64,000 nt of DNA from Chamaea fasciata. Taxonomy: Eukaryota; Chordata; Aves; Passeriformes; Sylviidae. The notes beneath the pieces were generated by a model that did not search any database, was not told where the DNA came from, and saw nothing but the letters and a program-made list of their open reading frames with translations. A program made the translations under genes and the position numbers. The stretch lies in assembly GCA_029207755.1 (NCBI GenBank), contig JARCOQ010000103.1, positions 1 to 64,000 on the forward strand. The letters are read 5' to 3'. Positions 11,689 through 24,644 of the stretch are shown here, piece after piece. Every line of letters starts with the position of its first letter. The stretch's first letter is position 1.

Positions 11689-13406
11689 GGCTTTTCAAGG
11701 GAAACTAGTCTTCCAGCTGTGGCAGCTTGCATCTGGAAGAAATCCTGTTCCATTCGGGATTGTAGGTGGCCGAGGCCAGGTGCCCGGCAGAGGGAGTTGG
11801 GCACAAATGATGGCCTGTTTCCAGGGGTAAGTAAAGTCAGCTGCCCAGGTGCCTGATGTCAGTTTGTAGGAGGCCTTTGGCCCTCCAAGGCAAGCAAGTC
11901 TTCCAGATTGTGGCAGCTTGCATCTGGAAGAAATCCTGTTCCATTCGGGATTGTAGGTGGCCGAGGCCAGGTGCCCGGCAGAGGGAGTTGGGCACAAATG
12001 ATGGCCTGTTTCCAGGGGTAAGTAAAGTCAGCTGCCCAGGTGTCTGATGTCAGTTTGTAGGAGGCCTTTGGCCCTCCATGGGAAGCCAGGCTTCCAGCTT
12101 GTGGCAGCTTGCATCTGGAAGAAATCCTGTTCCGTTCGGGATTATAGGTGGCCGAGGCCAGGTGCCCGGCAGAGGGAGTTGGGCACAAAGGATGGCCTGT
12201 TTCCAGGGGTAAGTAAAGTCAGCTGCCCAGGTGCCTGATGTCAGTTTCCAGGTGGCTATCGTTCCTCCATGGGATGCCAGGCTTCCAGCTTGTGGCTGCT
12301 TGCATCTGGAAGTAATCCTGTTCCGTTCGGGATTGTAGGTGGCCGAGGCCAGGTGCCCGGCAGAGGGAGTTGGGCACAAAGGATGGCCTGTTTCCAGGGG
12401 TAAGTAAAGTTAGCTGCCCAGGTGCCTGATGTCAGTTTGTAGCAGGCCTTTGGCCCTCCAAGGGAAGCAAGTCTTCCAGTTTGTGGCAGCTTGCATCTGG
12501 AAGAAATGCTGTTCTGCTCATGATTGTAGGTGGTTGAGGCCAGGTGCCTGGCAGAGGGAGTTGGGCACAAATGATGGCCTGTTTCCAGGGGTAAGTAAAG
12601 TCAGCTGCCCAGGTGCCTGATGTCAGTTTGTAGCAGGCCTTTGGCCCTCCATGGGAAGCCAGGCTTCCAGCTTGTGGCAGCTTGCATCTGGAAGAAATCC
12701 TGTTCCGTTCGGCGTTGTAGGTGTCCGGAGCCGGGTGGCCGGCAGAGGTAGTAGGGAAAAAAGGATGGCCTGTTTCCAGTGGTAAGTAAAGTCAGCTGCC
12801 CAGGTGCCTGATGTCAGTTTGTAGGAGGCCTTTGGCCCTCCAAGGGAAGCTAGTCTTCCAGTTTGTGGCAGCATGCATCTGGAAGAAATCCTGTTCCGTT
12901 CGGGATTGTAGGTGGCCGAGGCCAGGTGCCCGGCAGAGGGAGTTGGGCACAAATGATAGCCTCTTTCCAGGGGTTAGTAAAGTCAGCTGCCCAGGTGTCT
13001 GATGTCAGTTTGTAGCAGGCCTTTGGCCCTCCATGGGAAGCCTGGCTTCCAGCTTGTGGCAGCTTGTATCTGGAAGAAATGCTGTTCCGTTCGGGATTGT
13101 TGGTGGCCGAGGCCAGGTGCCCGGCAGAGGGAGTTGGGAACAAAGGATGGCCTGTTTCCAGGGGTAAGTAAAGTCAGCTGCCAAGGTGCCTGATGTCAGT
13201 TTGTAGGAGGCCTTTGGCCCTCCAAGGGAAGCCAGGCTTCCAGCTTGTGGCAGCTTGCATCTGGAAGAAATCCTGTTCCGTTTGGGATTGTCGGTGGCCG
13301 ATGCCTGGTGCCCGGCAGAGGGAGTTGGGCACAAATGATGGCCTGTTTCCAGGGGTAAGTAAATTCAGCTGCCCAGGTGCCTGATGTCAGTTTGTAGTAG
13401 GCATTT
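11689..13406 (+). repeat. HOR unit B-4, 9 monomers (1718 bp)
   Basis: Same length and monomer order as 45,276-46,993. It includes the monomer with GTGTCCGGAGCCGGGTGG near 12,721. Confidence 0.85.
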
Positions 13407-15124
13407 GGCTTTTCAAGGGAAACTAGTCTTCCAGCTGTGGCAGCTTGCATCTGGAAGAAATCCTGTTCCATTCGGGATTGTAGGTGGCCGAGGCCAGGTG
13501 CCCGGCAGAGGGAGTTGGGCACAAATGATGGCCTGTTTCCAGGGGTAAGTAAAGTCAGCTGCCCAGGTGCCTGATGTCAGTTTGTAGGAGGCCTTTAGCC
13601 CTCCAAGAGCAGCCAGGCTTCCGGCTTGTGGTAGCTTGCATCTGGAAGAAATCCTGTTCCGTTCGGGATTGTAGGTGGCCGAGGCCTGGTGCCCGGCTAA
13701 GGGAGTTGGGAACAAAGGATGGCCTGTTTCCAGGGGTAAGTAAAGACAGCTTCCCAGGTGCCTGATGTCAGTTTGTAGGAGGCCTTTGGCCCTCCAAGGC
13801 AAGCAAGTCTTCCAGATTGTGGCAGCTTGCATCTGGAAGAAATCCTGTTCCATTCGAGATTGTAGGTGGCCGAGGCCAGGTGCCCGGCAGAGGGAGTTGG
13901 GCACAAATGATGGCCTGTTTCCAGGGGTAAGTAAAGTCAGCTGCCCAGGTGCCTGATGTCAGTTTGTAGGAGGCCTTTGGCCCTCCATGGGAAGCCAGGC
14001 TTCCAGCTTGTGGCAGCTTGCATCTGGAAGAAATCCTGTTCCGTTCGGGATTATAGGTGGCCGAGGCCAGGTGCCCGGCAGACGGAGTTGGGCACAAAGG
14101 ATGGCCTGTTTCCAGGGGTAAGTAAAGTCAACTGCCCAGGTGCCTGATGTCAGTTTGTAGGTGGCTATTGTTCCTCCATGGGATGCCAGGCTTCCAGCTT
14201 GTGGCAGCTTGCATCTGGAAGTAATCCTGTTCCGTTCGGGATTGTAGGTGTCCGAGGCCTGGTGCCCGGCAGAAAGAGTTGGGCACAAAGGATGGCCTGT
14301 TTCCAGGGGTAAGTAAAGTCAGCTGCCCAGGTGCCTGATGTCAGTTTGTAGCAGGCCTTTGGCCCTCCATGGGAAGCCTGGCTTCCAGCTTGTGGCAGCT
14401 TGAATCTGGAAGAAATGCTGATCCGTTCGGGATTGTAGGTGGCCGAGGCCAGGTGCCCGGCAGAGGGAGTTGGGAACAAAGGATGGCCTGTTTCCAGGGG
14501 TAAGTAAAGTTAGCTGCCCAGGTGCCTGGTGTCAGTTTGTAGGAGGCCTTTGGCCCTCCAAGGGAAGCTAGTCTTCCAGTTTGTGGCAGCTTGCATCTGG
14601 AAGAAATGCTGTTTTGCTCGGGAGTGTAGGTGGCCGAGGCCTGGTGCCTGGCAGAGGGAGTTGGGCACAAATGATGGACTGTTTCCAGGGGTAAGTAAAG
14701 TCAGCTGCCCAGGTGCCTGATGTCAGTTTGTAGCAGGCCTTTGGCCCTCCATGGGAAGCCAGGCTTCCAGCTTGTGGCAGCTTGCATCTGGAAGAAATCC
14801 TGTTCCGTTCGGGATTGTAGGTGGCCGAGGCCAGGTGCCCAGCAGAGGAAATTGGGCACAAAGGATGGCCTGTTTCCAGGGGTAAGTAAAGTCAGCTGCC
14901 CAGGTGCCTGATGTCAGTTTGTAGGAGGCCTTTGGCCCTCCAAGGGAAGCCAGGCTTCCAGCTTGTGGCAGCTTGCATCTTGAAGAAATCCTGTACCGTT
15001 TGGGATTGTCGGTGGCCGATGCTTGGTGCCCGGCAGAGGGAGTTGGGCACAAATGATGGCCTGTTTCCAGGGGTAAGTAAATTCAGCTGCCCAGGTGCCT
15101 GATGTCAGTTTGTAGTAGGCATTT
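13407..15124 (+). repeat. HOR unit B-5, 9 monomers (1718 bp)
   Basis: Paralogous to the 7-monomer unit at 46,994. The CCAAGAGCAGCC and CCAAGGCAAGCAAG monomers present here (about 13,574-13,955) are missing there. Confidence 0.84.
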
Positions 15125-17033
15125 GGCTTTTCAAGGGAAACTAGTCTTCCAGCTGTGGCAGCTTGCATCTGGAAGAAATCCTGTTCCATTCGGGATTGTA
15201 GGTGGCCGAGGCCAGGTGCCCGGCAGAGGGAGTTGGGCACAAATGATGGCCTGTTTCCAGGGGTAAGTAAAGTTAGCTGCCCAGGTGCCTGATGTCAGTT
15301 TGTAGGAGGCCTTTGGCCCTCCAAGGCAAGCAAGTCTTCCAGATTGTGGCAGCTTGCATCTGGAAGAAATCCTGTTCCATTCGGGATTGTAGGTGGCCGA
15401 GGCCAGGTGCCCGGCAGAGGGAGTTGGGCACAAATGATGGCCTGTTTCCAGGGGTAAGTAAAGTCAGCTGCCCAGGTGCCTGATGTCAGTTTGTAGGAGG
15501 CCTTTAGCCCTCCAAGAGCAGCCAGGCTTCCGGCTTGTGGTAGCTTGCATCTGGAAGAAATCCTGTTCCGTTCGGGATTGTAGGTGGCCGAGGTCTGGTG
15601 CCCGGCTAAGGGAGTTGGGAACAAAGGATGGCCTGTTTCCAGGGGTAAGTAAAGTCAGCTGCCCAGGTGCCTGATGTCAGTTTGTAGGAGGCCTTTGGCC
15701 CTCCAAGGCAAGCAAGTCTTCCAGATTGTGGCAGCTTGCATCTGGAAGAAATCCTGTTCCATTCGAGATTGTAGGTGGCCGAGGCCAGGTGCCCGGCAGA
15801 GGGAGTTGGGCACAAATGATGGCCTGTTTCCAGGGGTAAGTAAAGTCAGCTGCCCAGGTGCCTGATGTCAGTTTGTAGGAGTCCTTTGGCCCTCCATGGG
15901 AAGCCAGGCTTCCAGCTTGTGGCAGCTTGCATCTGGAAGAAATCCTGTTCCGTTCGGGATTATAGGTGGCCGAGGCCAGGTGCCCGGCAGACGGAGTTGG
16001 GCACAAAGGATGGCCTGTTTCCAGGGGTAAGTAAAGTCAGCTGCCCAGGTGCCTGATGTCAGTTTGTAGGTGGCTATTGTTCCTCCATGGGATGCCAGGC
16101 TTCCAGCTTGTGGCAGCTTGCATCTGGAAGTAATCCTGTTCCGTTCGGGATTGTAGGTGTCCGAGGCCGGGTGCCCGGCAGAAAGAGTTGGGCACAAAGG
16201 ATGGCCTGTTTCCAGGGGTAGGTAAAGTCAGCTGCCCAGGTGCCTGATGTCAGTTTGTAGCAGGCCTTTGGCCCTCCATGGGAAGCCTGGCTTCCAGCTT
16301 GTGGCAGCTTGAATCTGGAAGAAATGCTGATCCGTTCGGGATTGTAGGTGGCCGAGGCCAGGTGCCCGGCAGAGGGAGTTGGGAACAAAGGATGGCCTGT
16401 TTCCAGGGGTAAGTAAAGTTAGCTGCCCAGGTGCCTGGTGTCAGTTTGTAGGAGGCCTTTGGCCCTCCAAGGGAAGCTAGTCTTCCAGTTTGTGGCAGCT
16501 TGCATCTGGAAGAAATGCTGTTTTGCTCGGGAGTGTAGGTGGCCGAGGCCTGGTGCCTGGCAGAGGGAGTTGGGCACAAATGATGGACTGTTTCCAGGGG
16601 TAAGTAAAGTCAGCTGCCCAGGTGCCTGATGTCAGTTTGTAGCAGGCCTTTGGCCCTCCATGGGAAGCCAGGCTTCCAGCTTGTGGCAGCTTGCATCTGG
16701 AAGAAATCCTGTTCCGTTCGGGATTGTAGGTGGCCGAGGCCAGGTGCCCAGCAGAGGAAATTGGGCACAAACGATGGCCTGTTTCCAGGGGTAAGTAAAG
16801 TCAGCTGCCCTGGTGCCTGATGTCAGTTTGTAGGAGGCCTTTGGCCCTCCAAGGGAAGCCAGGCTTCCAGCTTGTGGCAGCTTGCATCTGGAAGAAATCC
16901 TGTTCCGTTTGGGATTGTCGGTGGCCGATGCCTGGTGCCCGGCAGAGGGAGTTGGGCACAAATGATGGCCTGTTTCCAGGGGTAAGTAAATTCAGCTGCC
17001 CAGGTGCCTGATGTCAGTTTGTAGTAGGCATTT
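15125..17033 (+). repeat. HOR unit B-6, 10 monomers (1909 bp)
   Basis: Its second half repeats the second half of unit B-5 almost exactly (14,529 corresponds to 16,438, 14,911 to 16,820), giving a local 1909-bp periodicity. Confidence 0.84.
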
Positions 17034-17987
17034 GGCTTTTCAAGGGAAACTAGTCTTCCAGCTGTGGCAGCTTGCATCTGGAAGAAATCCTGTTCCATTC
17101 GGGATTGTAGGTGGCCGAGGCCAGGTGCCCGGCAGAGGGAGTTGGGCACAAATGATGGCCTGTTTCCAGGGGTAAGTAAAGTTAGCTGCCCAGGTGCCTG
17201 ATGTCAGTTTGTAGGAGGCCTTTGGCCCTCCAAGGCAAGCAAGTCTTCCAGATTGTGGCAGCTTGCATCTGGAAGAAATCCTGTTCCATTCGGGATTGTA
17301 GGTGGCCGAGGCCAGGTGCCCGGCAGAGGGAGTTGGGCACAAATGATGGCCTGTTTCCAGGGGTAAGTAAAGTCAGCTGCCCAGGTGCCTGATGTCAGTT
17401 TGTAGGAGGCCTTTGGCCCTCCATGGGAAGCCAGGCTTCCAGCTTGTGGCAGCTTGCATCTGGAAGAAATCCTGTTCCGTTCGGGATTATAGGTGGTCGA
17501 GGCCAGGTGCCCAGCAGAGTGAGTTGGGCACAAAGGATGGGCTGTTTCCAGGGGTAAGTAAAGTCAGCTGCCCAGGTGCCTGATGTCAGTTTGTAGGAGG
17601 CCTTTGGCCCTCCATGGAAAGCCAGGCTTCCAGCTTGTGGCTGCTTGCATCTGGAAGTAATCCTGTTCCGTTTGGGATCGTAGGTGGCCGAGGCCTGGTG
17701 TCCGGCTAAGGTAGTTGGGAACAAAAGATGGCCTGCTTCCAGGGGTAAGTAAAGTTAGCTGCCCAGGTGCTTGGTGTCAGTTTGTAGGAGGCCTTTGGCC
17801 CTCCAAGGGAAGCCAGGCTTCCAGCTTGTGGCAGCTTGCATCTTGAAGTAATCCTGTTCCGTTTGGGATTGTCGGTGGCCGATGCCTGATGCCCGGCTGA
17901 GGGAGTTGGGCAAAAATGATGGCCTGTTTCCAGGGGTAAGTAAATTCAGCTGCCCAGGTGCCTGATGTCAGTTTGTAGTAGGCATTT
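17034..17987 (+). repeat. HOR unit B-7, 5 monomers (954 bp)
   Basis: A shortened unit: the phase marker returns after only five monomers. A matching short unit occurs at 42,604-43,557, but at a different place in the colinear order. Confidence 0.82.
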
Positions 17988-19514
17988 GGCTTTTCAAGGG
18001 AAACTAGTCTTCCAGCTGTGGCAGCTTGCATCTGGAAGAAATCCTGTTCCATTCGGGATTGTAGGTGGCCGAGGCCAGGTGCCCGGCAGAGGGAGTTGGG
18101 CACAAATTATGGCCTGTTTCCAGGGGTAAGTAAAGTCAGCTGCCCAGGTGCCTGATGTCAGTTTGTAGGAGGCCTTTGGCCCTCCAAGGCAAGCAAGTCT
18201 TCCAGATTGTGGCAGCTTGCATCTGGAAGAAATCCTGTTCCATTCGGGATTGTAGGTGGCCGAGGCCAGGTGCCCGGCAGAGGGAGTTGGGCACAAATGA
18301 TGGCCTGTTTCCAGGGGTAAGTAAAGTCAGCTGCCCAGGTGCCTGATGTCAGTTTGTAGGAGGCCTTTGGCCCTCCATGGGAAGCCAGGCTTCCAGCTTG
18401 TGGCAGCTTGCATCTGGAAGAAATCCTGTTCCGTTCGGGATTATAGGTGGCCGAGGCCAGGTGCCCGGCAGACGGAGTTGGGAACAAAGGATGGCCTGTT
18501 TCCAGGGGTAAGTAAAGTCAGCTGCCCAGGTGCCTGATGTCAGTTTGCAGGTGGCTATTGTTCCTCCATGGGATGTCTGGCTTCCAGCTTGTGGCTGCTT
18601 GCATCTGGAAGTAATCCTGTTCCGTTCGGGATTGTAGGTGGCCGAGGCCAGGTGCCCGGCAGAGGGAGTTGGGCACAAATGATGGCCTGTTTCCAGGGGT
18701 AAGTAAAGTTAGCTGCCCAGGTGTCTGATGTCAGTTTGTAGCAGGCCTTTGGCCCTCCAAGGGAAGCAAGTCTTCCAGTTTGTGGCAGCTTGCATCTTGA
18801 AGAAATGCTGTTCTGCTCATGATTCTAGGTGGTCGAGGCCAGGTGCCCGGCAGAGGGAGTTGGGCCCAAATGATGGCCTGTTTCCAGGGGTAAGTAAAGT
18901 CAGCTGCCCAGGTGCCTGATGTCAGTTTGTAGCAGGCCTTTGGCCCTCCATGGGAAGCCAGGCTTCCAGCTTGTGGCAGCTTGAATCTGGAAGAAATCCT
19001 GTTCCGTTCGGCCTTGTAGGTGTCCGGAGCCGGGTGGCCTGCTGAGGGAGTAGGGAAAAAAGGATGGCCTGTTTCCAGGGGTAAGTAAAGTCAGCTGCCC
19101 AGGTGCCTGATGTCAGTTTTTAGGAGGCCTTTTGCCCTCCAAGGGAAGCTAGTCTTCCAGTTTGTGGCAGCATGCATCTGGAAGAAATCCTGTTCCGTTC
19201 GGGATTGTAGGTGGCCGAGGCCTGGTGCCCGGCAGAGGGAGTTGGGCACAAATGATAGCCTCTTTCCAGGGGTTAGTAAAGTCAGCTGCCCAGGTGTCTG
19301 ATGTCAGTTTGTAGCAGGCCTTTGGCCCTCCATGGGAAGCCTGGCTTCCAGCTTGTTGCAGCTTGTATCTGGAAGAAATGCTGTTCCGTTCGGGATTGTC
19401 GGTGGCCGATGCCTGGTGCCCGGCAGAGGGAGTTGGGCACAAATGATGGCCTGTTTCCAGGGGTAAGTAAATTCAGCTGCCCAGGTGCCTGATGTCAGTT
19501 TGTAGTAGGCATTT
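17988..19514 (+). repeat. HOR unit B-8, 8 monomers (1527 bp)
   Basis: Last complete unit before the tract fades into C. It aligns with the start of 49,857-51,574 at a constant offset of 31,869 bp. Confidence 0.82.
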
Positions 19515-20826
19515 GGCTTTTCAAGGGAAACTAGTCTTCCAGCTGTGGCAGCTTGCATCTGGAAGAAATCCTGTTCCATTCGGGATTGTAGGTGGCCGAG
19601 GCCAGGTGCCCGGCAGAGGGAGTTGGGCACAAATGATGGCCTGTTTCCAGGGGTAAGTAAAGTCAGCTGCCCAGGTGCCTGATGTCAGTTTGCAGGTGGC
19701 TATTGTTCCTCAATGGGATGCCAGGCTTCCAGCTTGTGGCTGCTTGCATCTGGAAGTAATCCTGTTCCGTTTGGGATCGTAGGTGGCCGAGGCCTGGTGT
19801 CCGGCTATGGTAGTTGGGAACAAAAGATGGCCTGCTTCCAGGCGTAAGTAAAGTTAGCTGCCCATGTGCTTGGTGTCAGTTTGTAGGAGGCCTTTGGCCC
19901 TCCAAGGGAAGCTAGTCTTCCAGTTTGTGGCTGCTTGCATCTGTAAGAAATCCTGTTCTATTTGGGTATGTAGGTGGCCGAGGCCTGGTGCCCGGCAGAG
20001 GGAGTTGGGCACAAAGGATGGTCTGTTTCCAGAGGTAAGTAAAGTCAGCTGCCCAGGTGCCTGATGTCAGTTTGTAGGAGGCCTTTGGCCCTCCAAGGGA
20101 AGCTAGTCTTCCAGTTTGTGGCAGCATGCATCTGGAAGAAATCCTGTTCTGTTCGGGATTGTAGGTGGCCGAGGCCAGGTGCCCGGCAGAGGGAGTTGGG
20201 CACAAATGATGGCCTCTTTCCAGGGGTAAGTAAAGTCAGCTGCCCAGGTGTCTGATGTCAGTTTGTAGCAGGCCTTTGGCCCTCCAAGGGAAGCTAGTCT
20301 TCCAGTTTGTGGCAGCTTGCATCTTGAAGAAATGCTGTTCTGCTCATGATTGTATGCGGCCGAGGCCAGGTGCCCGGCAGAGGGAGTTGGGCACAAATGA
20401 TGGCCTGTTTCCAGGGGTAAGTAAAGTCAGCTGCCCAGGTGCCTGATGTCAGTTTGTAGCAGGCCTTTGGCCCTCCATGGGAAGCCAGGCTTCCAGCTTG
20501 TGGCAGCTTGCATCTGGAAGAAATCCTGTTCCGTTCGGGATTGTTGGTGGCCGAGGCCAGGTGCCCGGCAGAGGAAATTGGGCACAAAGGATGGCCTGTT
20601 TCCAGGGGTAAGTAAAGTCAGCTGCCCAGGTGCCTGATGTCAGTTTGTAAGAGGCCTTTGGCCCTCCAAGGGAAGCCAGGCTTCCAGCTTGTGGCAGCTT
20701 GCATCTGGAAGAAATTCTGTTCTGTTTGGGATTGTAGGTGGCCGAGGCCTGGTGCCCGGCAGAGGGAGTTGGGCACAAATGATGGCCTGTTTCCAGGGCT
20801 AAGTAAAGTCAGCTGCCCAGGTGCCT

Positions 20827-22735
20827 GATGTCAGTTTGTAGGAGGCCTTTGGCCCTGCAAGGGAAGCTAGTCTTCCAGTTTGTGGCAGCATGCATCTGGA
20901 AGAAATCCTGTTCCGTTCGGGATTGTAGGTGGCCGAGGCCTGGTGCCCGGCAGAGGGAGTTGGGAACAAAGGATGGCCTGTTTCCAGGAGTAAGTAAAGT
21001 TAGCTGCCCAGGTGCCTGATGTCAGTTTGTAGGAGGCCTTTGGCCCTCCAAGGGAAGCTAGTCTTCCAGTTTGTGGCAGCTTGCATCTTGAAGAAATGCT
21101 GTTCTGCTCATGATTGTAGGCGGCCGAGGCCAGGTGCCCGGCAGAGGGAGTTGGGCACAAATGATGGCCTGTTTCCAGGGGTAAGTAAAGTCAGCTGCCC
21201 AGGTGCCTGATGTCAGTTTGTAGCAGTCCTTTGGCCCTCCATGGGAAGCCAGGCTTCCAGCTTGTGGCAGCTTGCATCTGGAAGAAATCCTGCTCCGTTC
21301 GGGATTGTAGGTGGCCGAGGCCAGGTGCCCAGCAGAGGGAGTTTGGCACAAATGATGGCCTGTTTCCAGGGGTAAGTAAAGTCAGCTGCCCAGGTGCCTG
21401 ATGTCAGTTTGTAGGAGGCCTTTGGCACTCCATGGGAAGCCAGGCTTCCAGCTTGTGGCAGCTTGCATCTGAATGAAATCCTGTTCCGTTTGGGATTGTA
21501 GGTGGCCGAGGCCTGGTGCCCGGCAGAGGGAGTTGGGCACAAATGATGGCCTGTTTCCAGGGGTAAGTAAAGTCAGCTGCCCAGGTGCCTGATGTCAGTT
21601 TGTAGGAGGCCTTTGGCCCTTCAAGGGAAACTAGTCTTCCAGATAGTGGCAGCTTGCATCTGGAAGAAATGCTGTTCCATTCGGTATTGTAGGTGGCCGA
21701 GGCCAGGTGCCTGGCAGAGGGAGTTGGGCACAAAGATGGCCTGTTTCCAGGGGTAAGTAAAGTCAGCTGCCCAGGTGCCTGATGTCAGTTTGTAGGAGGC
21801 CTTTGGCCCTCCAAGGGAAGCCAGGCTTCCAGCTTGTGGAAGCTTGCATCTGGAAGAAATCCTGTTCCATTCGGGATTGTAGGTGGCCGAGGCCAGGTGC
21901 CCGGCAGAGGGAGTTGGGCACAAATGATGGCCTGTTTCCAGGGGTAAGTAAAGTCAGCTGCCCAGGTGCCTGATGTCAGTTGGTAGGAGGCCTTTGGCTT
22001 TCCAAGGGAAGCAAGTCTTCCAGTTTGTGGCAGCTGGCATCTGGAAGAAATCCTGTTCCATTCGGGATTATTGGTGGCCGAGGCCTGGTGCCCGGCAGAG
22101 GGAGTTGGGCACAAAGATGGCCTGTATCCAGGGGTAAGTAAAGTCAGCTGCCCAGGTGCCTGATGTCAGTTTGTAGGAGGCCTTTGGCCCTCCAAGGGAA
22201 GCTAGTCTTCCAGTTTGTGGCAGCTTGCATCTGGAAGAAATCCTATTCCGTTCGGGATTGTAGGTGGCCGAGGCCAGGTGCCCGGCAGAGGGATTTGGGA
22301 ACAAAGGATGGCCTGTTTCCAGGGGTAAGTAAAGCTAGCTGCACAGGTGCCTGATGTCAGTTTGTAGCAGGCCTTTGGCCCTCCATGGGAAGCCAGGCTT
22401 CCAGATTTTGGCAGCTTGCATCTGGAAGAAATCCTGTTCTGTTCGGGATTGTAGGTGGCCGAGGCCTGGTGCCCGGCAGTAGGAGTTGGGCACAAATGAT
22501 GGCCTGTTTCCAGGGGTAAGTAAAGTCAGCTGCCCAGGTGCCTGATGTCAGTTTGTAGGAGGCCTTTGGCCCTCCAAGGGAAGCAAGTCTTCCAGTTTGT
22601 GGCAGCTTGCATCGCGAAGAAATCCTGTTCCGTTCGGGATTGTAGGTGGCCGAGGCCAGGTGCCCGGCAGAGGGAGTTGGGCACAAATGATGGCCTGTTT
22701 CCAGGGGTAAGTAAAGTCAGCTGCCCAGGTGCCTA
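20827..22735 (+). repeat. Ten-monomer tandem duplication, copy 1
   Basis: A ten-monomer block, 1908 bp from phase point to phase point, that is two bases short of 10 x 191 because it includes two GGCACAAAGATGGCC monomers (near 21,727 and 22,109). It is repeated immediately downstream with few differences. Confidence 0.88.
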
Positions 22736-24644
22736 ATGTCAGTTTGTAGGAGGCCTTTGGCCCTGCAAGGGGAAGCTAGTCTTCCAGTTTGTGGCAGCAT
22801 GCATCTGGAAGAAATCCTGTTCCGTTCGGGATTGTAGGTGGCCGAGGCCTGGTGCCCGGCAGAGGGAGTTGGGAACAAAGGATGGCCTGTTTCCAGGAGT
22901 AAGTAAAGTTAGCTGCCCAGGTGCCTGATGTCAGTTTGTAGGAGGCCTTTGGCCCTCCAAGGGAAGCTAGTCTTCCAGTTTGTGGCAGCTTGCATCTTGA
23001 AGAAATGCTGTTCTGCTCATGATTGTAGGCGGCCGAGGCCAGGTGCCCGGCAGAGGGAGTTGGGCACAAATGATGGCCTGTTTCCAGGGGTAAGTAAAGT
23101 CAGCTGCCCAGGTGCCTGATGTCAGTTTGTAGCAGTCCTTTGGCCCTCCATGGGAAGCCAGGCTTCCAGCTTGTGGCAGCTTGCATCTGGAAGAAATCCT
23201 GCTCCGTTCGGGATTGTAGGTGGCCGAGGCCAGGTGCCCAGCAGAGGGAGTTTGGCACAAATGATGGCCTGTTTCCAGGGGTAAGTAAAGTCAGCTGCCC
23301 AGGTGCCTGATGTCAGTTTGTAGGAGGCCTTTGGCACTCCATGGGAAGCCAGGCTTCCAGCTTGTGGCAGCTTGCATCTGAATGAAATCCTGTTCCGTTT
23401 GGGATTGTAGGTGGCCGAGGCCTGGTGCCCGGCAGAGGGAGTTGGGCACAAATGATGGCCTGTTTCCAGGGGTAAGTAAAGTCAGCTGCCCAGGTGCCTG
23501 ATGTCAGTTTGTAGGAGGCCTTTGGCCCTTCAAGGGAAACTAGTCTTCCAGATAGGGGCAGCTTGCATCTGGAAGAAATGCTGTTCCATTCGGTATTGTA
23601 GGTGGCCGAGGCCAGGTGCCTGGCAGAGGGAGTTGGGCACAAAGATGGCCTGTTTCCAGGGGTAAGTAAAGTCAGCTGCCCAGGTGCCTGATGTCAGTTT
23701 GTAGGAGGCCTTTGGCCCTCCAAGGGAAGCCAGGCTTCCAGCTTGTGGAAGCTTGCATCTGGAAGAAATCCTGTTCCATTCGGGATTGTAGGTGGCCGAG
23801 GCCAGGTGCCCGGCAGAGGGAGTTGGGCACAAATGATGGCCTGTTTCCAGGGGTAAGTAAAGTCAGCTGCCCAGGTGCCTGATGTCAGTTTGTAGGAGGT
23901 TTTTGGCTTTCCAAGGGAAGCAAGTCTTCCAGTTTGTGGCAGCTGGCATCTGGAAGAAATCCTGTTCCATTCGGGATTATTGGTGGCCGAGGCCTGGTGC
24001 CCGGCAGAGGGAGTTGGGCACAAAGATGGCCTGTATCCAGGGGTAAGTAAAGTCAGCTGCCCAGGTGCCTGATGTCAGTTTGTAGGAGGCCTTTGGCCCT
24101 CCAAGGGAAGCTAGTCTTCCAGTTTGTGGCAGCTTGCATCTGGAAGAAATCCTATTCCGTTCGGGATTGTAGGTGGCCGAGGCCAGGTGCCCGGCAGAGG
24201 GATTTGGGAACAAAGGATGGCCTGTTTCCAGGGGTAAGTAAAGCTAGCTGCACAGGTGCCTGATGTCAGTTTGTAGCAGGCCTTTGGCCCTCCATGGGAA
24301 GCCAGGCTTCCAGATTTTGGCAGCTTGCATCTGGAAGAAATCCTGTTCTGTTCGGGATTGTAGGTGGCCGAGGCCTGGTGCCCGGCAGTAGGAGTTGGGC
24401 ACAAATGATGGCCTGTTTCCAGGGGTAAGTAAAGTCAGCTGCCCAGGTGCCTGATGTCAGTTTGTAGGAGGCCTTTGGCCCTCCAAGGGAAGCAAGTCTT
24501 CCAGTTTGTGGCAGCTTGCATCGCGAAGAAATCCTGTTCCGTTCGGGATTGTAGGTGGCCGAGGCCAGGTGCCCGGCAGAGGGAGTTGGGCACAAATGAT
24601 GGCCTGTTTCCTGGGGTAAGTAAAGTCAGCTGCCCAGGTGCCTA
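22736..24644 (+). repeat. Ten-monomer tandem duplication, copy 2
   Basis: Near-identical to the preceding block. Differences seen are CTGCAAGGGGAAGC (one extra G near 22,768), AGATAGGGGCAGC near 23,550 instead of AGATAGTGGCAGC, and GGAGGTTTTTGGC near 23,895 instead of GGAGGCCTTTGGC. Its first monomer opens with CCTAATGTCAG, which elsewhere precedes a different variant. Confidence 0.88.

Larger units (their letters stand above)
4419..20060 (+). repeat. Tract B: HOR tract with a phase-marking 190-bp monomer
   Basis: Monomer variants recur in a fixed order. The clearest marker is a monomer reading TAGTAGGCATTTGGCTTTTC then CCAGCTGTGGC, one T short of the usual CCAGCTTGTGGC and hence 190 bp. Other markers are a monomer with CCAAGAGCAGCC, one with CCAAGGCAAGCAAG, one with GGTGGCTATTGTTCC plus GGAAGTAATCC, and one with GCTGTTTTGCTCGGGAGTG. 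From 4,419 to about 6,540 the order is irregular, and the 190-bp marker first appears at 6,541 as GGCAATTGGCTTTTC. The tract is colinear with 37,808-54,020. Confidence 0.88.
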
